A stretch of 64,000 nt of DNA from Fretibacterium sp. OH1220_COT-178. GTDB taxonomy: Bacteria; Synergistota; Synergistia; Synergistales; Aminobacteriaceae. The stretch is from positions 1-64,000 of the forward strand of contig NZ_RQYL01000015.1 of NCBI RefSeq assembly GCF_003860125.1. The letters run 5' to 3'. Numbering within the stretch: the first letter of the stretch is position 1; each line of letters starts with the position of its first letter. Below are positions 60,362-64,000 of this stretch, piece by piece. The position numbers and the translations under genes are program-made. Below the pieces are notes generated by a model. It searched no databases, had not been told where the DNA came from, and saw only the letters and a program-made list of their open reading frames with translations.

Positions 60362-61844
60362 AGCGATCATCGATGAAACCGTCCTTGCCCACAAGGACGA
60401 TCCCTGCTACTGGTGGGAGGGAGCGTGGTACAGCGGCGCGGACTTCCTGCGCCTGGCGGACGCCTGCGAGAGGGCGCTGTCCGACGCCGGATTCACGGAG
60501 GGGCAGCGGCTCGTCGTGATGATGAAGAACTGCCCGATCATCCCGGCCCTGTCGCTGGCCGTCTGGCGCCTCGGCGGGGCGTTCTGCCCGCTGAACGTCG
60601 CGGCAGGGATGCTGTCGCTGCAAGGGACGCTCGACCTGATCGAGCCCTTCGCGGTGGTCCTCTCCGACTCCGTCAAGGCGGAGGTGGGACAGTTTCTTCA
60701 GGAGAAGGGGATTGCCTGCGCGGTCTGCCCGCCGGAGGGGCCGCTGCCGTCCTTCAAGGGCGTCCCCGGAAAGCCGGAGTCCCGGGACCTGGCCGTGATC
60801 TTCGCCACTTCCGGGACGACGGGGCTGCCCAAGGCCGTGCCTCTGACCCACACCAATCTCGTGGACAACTGTCGGCAGACCTGGGAGGCCGTGGAGGGGC
60901 TGGAGCCCGGCGACGTCTTCCTGAACGTCCTGCCGAACTTCCACTCCTTCGGCTACACCGTTTCGACGGTCCTGCCCCTGACCATGCGGGCCCGTATGGC
61001 CATCGTCCCCGCCTTCCTGCCCCCGCAGCCCGCGATGAAGGCGATTCTGGAGGCCCCCGTCAACATCCTGTTCGCCGTCCCGGCCATCTTCTCCTACCTC
61101 CTCGGCGCGGTGGAGCGCGGCGCCTTCCCCGGGGAGGCCCTGGGCCGGACAAAGCTGATGATCTCGGGAGGCGACCGCCTGAGCCCCAACCTGCACGAGC
61201 ACGCCCTGCGCCTCGTCGGCAAGGACGTCATGGAGGGGTACGGCCTGACCGAGACCTCGCCCGTCGTCGCGGTCAACCGGAGCTACGAGACGCATCGCGC
61301 CGGTACCGTCGGGCCCTTCATCGGCGGGTACGAGTGGCACCTGCGCACCCGCGAGGGGCAGAGGACCGATGAGGACGAGGGCGTGCTCTGGGTGCGCGGC
61401 CCCTCGGTGACGAAGGGGTATTTCCGCGCCCCCGAGCTCACGGCGGAGCGGTTCGACGGCGACTGGTTCAACACGGGCGACTACGTGCGCATCGAGGACG
61501 GCTACATCCGGATCCTCGACCGCGTGACGGACATCATCATCGTCGGGGGGTTCAACGTCTATCCCCAGGAGGTCGAGAAGGTGCTGACGGAGCACCCGGA
61601 CGTCCAGACCGCGATCGTCGTCGGCATGCCGCACCCTGTCAGCGGAGAGATCGCCAAGGCCTTCGTCCAGCGCAGGGAGGGCTCGGCGGTGACGGACCGC
61701 GAGCTGGTGAAGTTCGCCAAGGAGCGTCTGGCCCACTTCAAGGTGCCCCGGAGCGTGGAGTTCGTGGACTCGTTCCCCCTTTCCGGTACGGGCAAGATCC
61801 TGCGCCGCGTCCTGCGACAGCAGGCCGGAGAGAGGGCCCTGTGA
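60345..61844 (+). CDS. AMP-forming acyl-CoA synthetase / ligase (paralogue 2)
   Basis: A 499-residue ANL enzyme. Motifs: FATSGTTGLPKAVPLTHTN, GYGLTETSPVVAVN, WFNTGDYVRIEDG and the lysine in LSGTGKILRRVL. ATG at 60345 is fixed by AGGAGG; it begins within the last codons of paralogue 1, so translation is coupled. The two share most motifs and much of the C-terminal domain (VIVGGFNVYPQEVE in each, nearly), which points to a tandem duplication. Confidence 0.9.
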   Translation: MTQRLEAIIDETVLAHKDDPCYWWEGAWYSGADFLRLADACERALSDAGFTEGQRLVVMMKNCPIIPALSLAVWRLGGAFCPLNVAAGMLSLQGTLDLIEPFAVVLSDSVKAEVGQFLQEKGIACAVCPPEGPLPSFKGVPGKPESRDLAVIFATSGTTGLPKAVPLTHTNLVDNCRQTWEAVEGLEPGDVFLNVLPNFHSFGYTVSTVLPLTMRARMAIVPAFLPPQPAMKAILEAPVNILFAVPAIFSYLLGAVERGAFPGEALGRTKLMISGGDRLSPNLHEHALRLVGKDVMEGYGLTETSPVVAVNRSYETHRAGTVGPFIGGYEWHLRTREGQRTDEDEGVLWVRGPSVTKGYFRAPELTAERFDGDWFNTGDYVRIEDGYIRILDRVTDIIIVGGFNVYPQEVEKVLTEHPDVQTAIVVGMPHPVSGEIAKAFVQRREGSAVTDRELVKFAKERLAHFKVPRSVEFVDSFPLSGTGKILRRVLRQQAGERAL

Positions 61845-62629
61845 TGAAGCGGAGGCTCCGGCTGGCGACCTTCAACGTAAACTCCGTCCGAAGCCGCCTG
61901 CCCGTTCTGGAACGCTGGCTGCCCGAGGGGGGGGTCGACCTCCTGTTCCTCCAGGAGACCAAGGCCGTGGACGCCGACTTCCCCGTCGCGGCCTTCGAGG
62001 CCCTGGGGTATGGGGTCCGCTTTTGCGGCGAGAAGTCCTATAACGGCGTCGCCGTGGCGGCCCGGGACGGCGACGCCCTGAAAAACGTCTCGTTCGGCTT
62101 CGGGGATGGAGAGGAGCCCGGCTTCCCCACCCGCGTCGTCCTGACCCGGTTCGGGGACCTGACGGTCCTGAACACCTACGTTCCGCAGGGCAAAGCGCTC
62201 GACCATCCCGACTACGAGGTGAAGAAACGCTTTCTGGAGCGGGTCCGCACCATCGTGGAGCGCGAGGCGGAGCGGCCCTTCGCCTGGGTCGGCGACCTCA
62301 ACGTGGCTCCGACGGAGATCGACGTCACCAACCCCGCCAACAAGAAGGACCACGTCTGCTTCCATACGGACATCCGGGAAAGGTTCGCGGACACGGCGGA
62401 GGGGCTGACCGATGTCCTGCGCACCTTCCGCCCCGAGGCCGGGGAGTACACCTTCTTCGACTATCGGGTGAAGAATGCCCTGGAGCGCAACATCGGCTGG
62501 CGGATCGACCACATCCTCGCCTCCCCGTCCCTGGCGGAGAGGGCGCTCGACTGCTTCGTGGAGCGCGCGCCGCGCGGCTGGGAGAGGCCGTCGGACCACA
62601 CGCCCCTCGTCGCCGATTTCGAACTCTGA
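61844..62629 (+). CDS. xth: Exodeoxyribonuclease III
   Basis: A 261-residue AP endonuclease and 3'-5' exonuclease of the EEP fold. Motifs: TFNVNSVRSRL, the metal ligand in LFLQETK, GDLNVAPTEIDV, the RIDHIL block and the final SDHTPLVADF. It starts within the previous stop codon (TGATG), so it is in the same transcript as the ligases; there is no obvious functional link. Confidence 0.94.
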   Translation: MKRRLRLATFNVNSVRSRLPVLERWLPEGGVDLLFLQETKAVDADFPVAAFEALGYGVRFCGEKSYNGVAVAARDGDALKNVSFGFGDGEEPGFPTRVVLTRFGDLTVLNTYVPQGKALDHPDYEVKKRFLERVRTIVEREAERPFAWVGDLNVAPTEIDVTNPANKKDHVCFHTDIRERFADTAEGLTDVLRTFRPEAGEYTFFDYRVKNALERNIGWRIDHILASPSLAERALDCFVERAPRGWERPSDHTPLVADFEL

Positions 62630-62641
62630 CGCCCTGCGGCC

Positions 62642-63472
62642 TTGAGAGCTCGGGAGCCGGGGCGGGACCTCCCCGTCCGGGACCGTGAAAATCCGCCGGG
62701 AATCGCGGGCTTCTCCTGTCCCTCGGAGGATGGAGTCCTGTTCGGCAGCGTCTATTACGCCGAGGGCGCGGCCAACCCCACGATCCTCCTGTGCCACGGT
62801 TTTCCCGGCCTGGACAAGAACTGCGACCTGGCCCACGAGCTTCGCCGTGCGGGGTTCAACGTCGTCGTCTTCTCCTATCGGGGGGCGTGGGGCAGCCGGG
62901 GCGCCTTCACCTTCGCCGGGACGGTACGGGACGTCGCCAACATGACGCGCCACATCCTGCGCCGCAAGCTGCCCCTGCCGGAACGGTTCGACGGAGCCAC
63001 CGTCGTCCCGATCGGATTCAGCATGGGGGCCTTCTCGGCTCTGCGGGCCGCGGCCGCCCTGCCGGAGCTGCGCGACGTGGGGCTCATCGGGGTCTGGAAC
63101 ATCGGGCTGGACGTGGAGAAGAGCCGAGCCGACGCCGCGCTCAAGGAACGGCTCGACAGGCTGCTGGCCGGTGCGGGGTGCCTGGAGGGAACGACCCGGG
63201 CCGCGCTTTGGAACGAACTCCTCTGGAGGCCGGAGGAGTTCGATCTGCGTCACGACGCGCTGTCCTGCGGGGGCAAGCGCATCCTGTTGCTGGGGGCCGC
63301 GGAGGACGAAGCCGTCCCCGTGGAGACGCACCAGCGGCCCCTGGCGGACCTTCTGAGGAGGGCGGGGGCGGAGGTCTGCGAGCGCATCGTCCCGGGGGAC
63401 CATGCCTTCTCCGCACAGCGTTGGGAGATGACCAGGGGCGTGCTGGGGTGGCTGGAGGGCCTTGGCTACTGA
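62642..63472 (+). CDS. Alpha/beta hydrolase
   Basis: A 276-residue protein with the nucleophile serine in GFSMG (S127), an oxyanion-side HGFPGLDKN, and the acid and histidine in AAEDEAVP and VPGDHAFS. This is the dienelactone-hydrolase/serine-aminopeptidase-like group. TTG at 62642 is the only start giving the whole domain, and its ribosome-binding site is weak. It lies 12 bases after xth. Confidence 0.85.
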   Translation: MRAREPGRDLPVRDRENPPGIAGFSCPSEDGVLFGSVYYAEGAANPTILLCHGFPGLDKNCDLAHELRRAGFNVVVFSYRGAWGSRGAFTFAGTVRDVANMTRHILRRKLPLPERFDGATVVPIGFSMGAFSALRAAAALPELRDVGLIGVWNIGLDVEKSRADAALKERLDRLLAGAGCLEGTTRAALWNELLWRPEEFDLRHDALSCGGKRILLLGAAEDEAVPVETHQRPLADLLRRAGAEVCERIVPGDHAFSAQRWEMTRGVLGWLEGLGY

Positions 63473-63490
63473 GGGAATCTCGTTGCACTA

Positions 63491-63512
63491 CCCCGGCGCT
63501 GCCGCGCCGGGG
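63491..63512 (+). terminator. GC-rich hairpin before the DUF819 gene
   Basis: Nine-base perfect arms (CCCCGGCGC with GCGCCGGGG), loop TGCC. No T-tract; it could be a processing site or weak terminator after the alpha/beta hydrolase. Confidence 0.45.
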
Positions 63513-63539
63513 ACATCCGTTGGAAGGGGTTGTTGGGTT

Positions 63540-64000
63540 ATGGAGACCTGGATCAAGGCGGACGACATCTGGTCGCTCTGGGCCATCATCGTCGGTTGGG
63601 CGGCGGTGAGCATCTATCTGGAGCAGCGGTATCGGTGGGCCGCGAAGGTCAGCGGGGCGATCATCGCGCTTCTGGGTGCGCTGGTCCTGGCGAACCTGGG
63701 GGTGATCCCCACGGACAGCCCCGTGTACGACACCATCTGGGGCTACGTGGTCCTGCTGGCGGTGCCGATCATGCTCTTCAAGGCCAACCTGCGGAAGATC
63801 TGGCTGGAGAGCGGGAGGACCTTCCTCGCCTTCCACATCGCCGCAATCGGAACGGTCGTCGGCAGCATCCTGGGGCTGCTCTTCTTCGGGCGCTGGATGC
63901 CGGAGGCCCTGCAGGTCGCCGCCATGATCACGGGCAGCTACATCGGCGGCACGGTCAACTTCGTCGCCATGTCCACCCAGTTCCAGGCGTCGCAGAACGT
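63540..64000 (+). CDS. DUF819-family membrane protein, start only (partial)
   Basis: The first 153 residues of a membrane protein (METWIKADDIWSLWAIIVGW...), with about five segments. AVSIYLEQRYRWAAKVSGAI, VPIMLFKANLRKIW and MITGSYIGGTVNFVAMS fit the DUF819 (YjcL-like) family. The gene runs out of the window. GGAAGGGG precedes the ATG. Function of the family is not known; transport is suspected. Confidence 0.82.
   Translation, partial: METWIKADDIWSLWAIIVGWAAVSIYLEQRYRWAAKVSGAIIALLGALVLANLGVIPTDSPVYDTIWGYVVLLAVPIMLFKANLRKIWLESGRTFLAFHIAAIGTVVGSILGLLFFGRWMPEALQVAAMITGSYIGGTVNFVAMSTQFQASQN

Overview
The window is high-GC DNA that most resembles a member of the Synergistota, the anaerobic, diderm, amino-acid-fermenting bacteria. 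This is inferred from content, since no ribosomal RNA is present. The pointers are a secreted protein ending in a Synerg-CTERM-like tail (27455-29650), an SLH-domain outer-membrane barrel (55593-57077), a selenoprotein glycine/sarcosine/betaine reductase component B (grdB, grdE, grdX), two exported C69 dipeptidases, NSS and AGCS amino-acid transporters, glutamate formimidoyltransferase and a ThiW-type vitamin carrier. Two genes are each read through an in-frame UGA as selenocysteine.

Layout. 1-2400: broken IS30 transposase, exported ankyrin-repeat protein, tRNA-Val. 2.6-10.7 kb (minus): ornithine-cyclodeaminase-like enzyme, then a probable six-gene operon for peptide and acyl-amino-acid use (DUF6305-like protein, permease, 59-aa membrane protein, M14-type amidohydrolase, two C69 dipeptidases). 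10.8-13.4 kb (minus): compact pgsB-pgsC-pgsW-type poly-gamma-glutamate cluster. 13.5-15.1 kb: slipin and a small membrane protein. 15.4-20 kb (minus): grdE, grdB (UGA at 17598-17600), grdX and an NSS transporter, divergent from a CdaR-like regulator, followed by an MFS carrier and ThiW. 23.4-27.2 kb: PTS EIIC-like membrane protein, ftcD, AGCS symporter. 27.4-33.8 kb: Synerg-CTERM protein, tandem-ZinT lipoprotein, chemoreceptor. 34-40 kb (minus): six consecutive exported proteins with LPP20-, FlgT- and CsgG-like features, probably an envelope assembly. 40-46.8 kb: unknown protein, Fur/PerR-type regulator, Dps, HepT-MntA toxin-antitoxin pair, an IS200/IS605 element with a broken TnpA and an intact TnpB, then a periplasmic selenocysteine thioredoxin (UPAC) overlapping ccdA. 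46.9-54.4 kb (plus): dxs, tlyA, larB, HD hydrolase, exported protein, aminotransferase, truncated YjiH-like protein. 54.4-58.2 kb (minus): K+ channel, SLH porin, DinJ-YafQ pair. 58.5-64 kb (plus): SRP RNA, two tandem AMP-forming ligases, exonuclease III, alpha/beta hydrolase and the start of a DUF819 protein.

Together the genes describe a cell that takes up peptides and amino acids, reduces glycine-type substrates with selenoenzymes, and maintains an elaborate envelope with its own reducing pathway. The most notable items are the Sec-thioredoxin/CcdA pair, the six-gene envelope operon, the compact pgs cluster, the tandem-ZinT lipoprotein and several unusually long, nearly perfect hairpins at gene ends.
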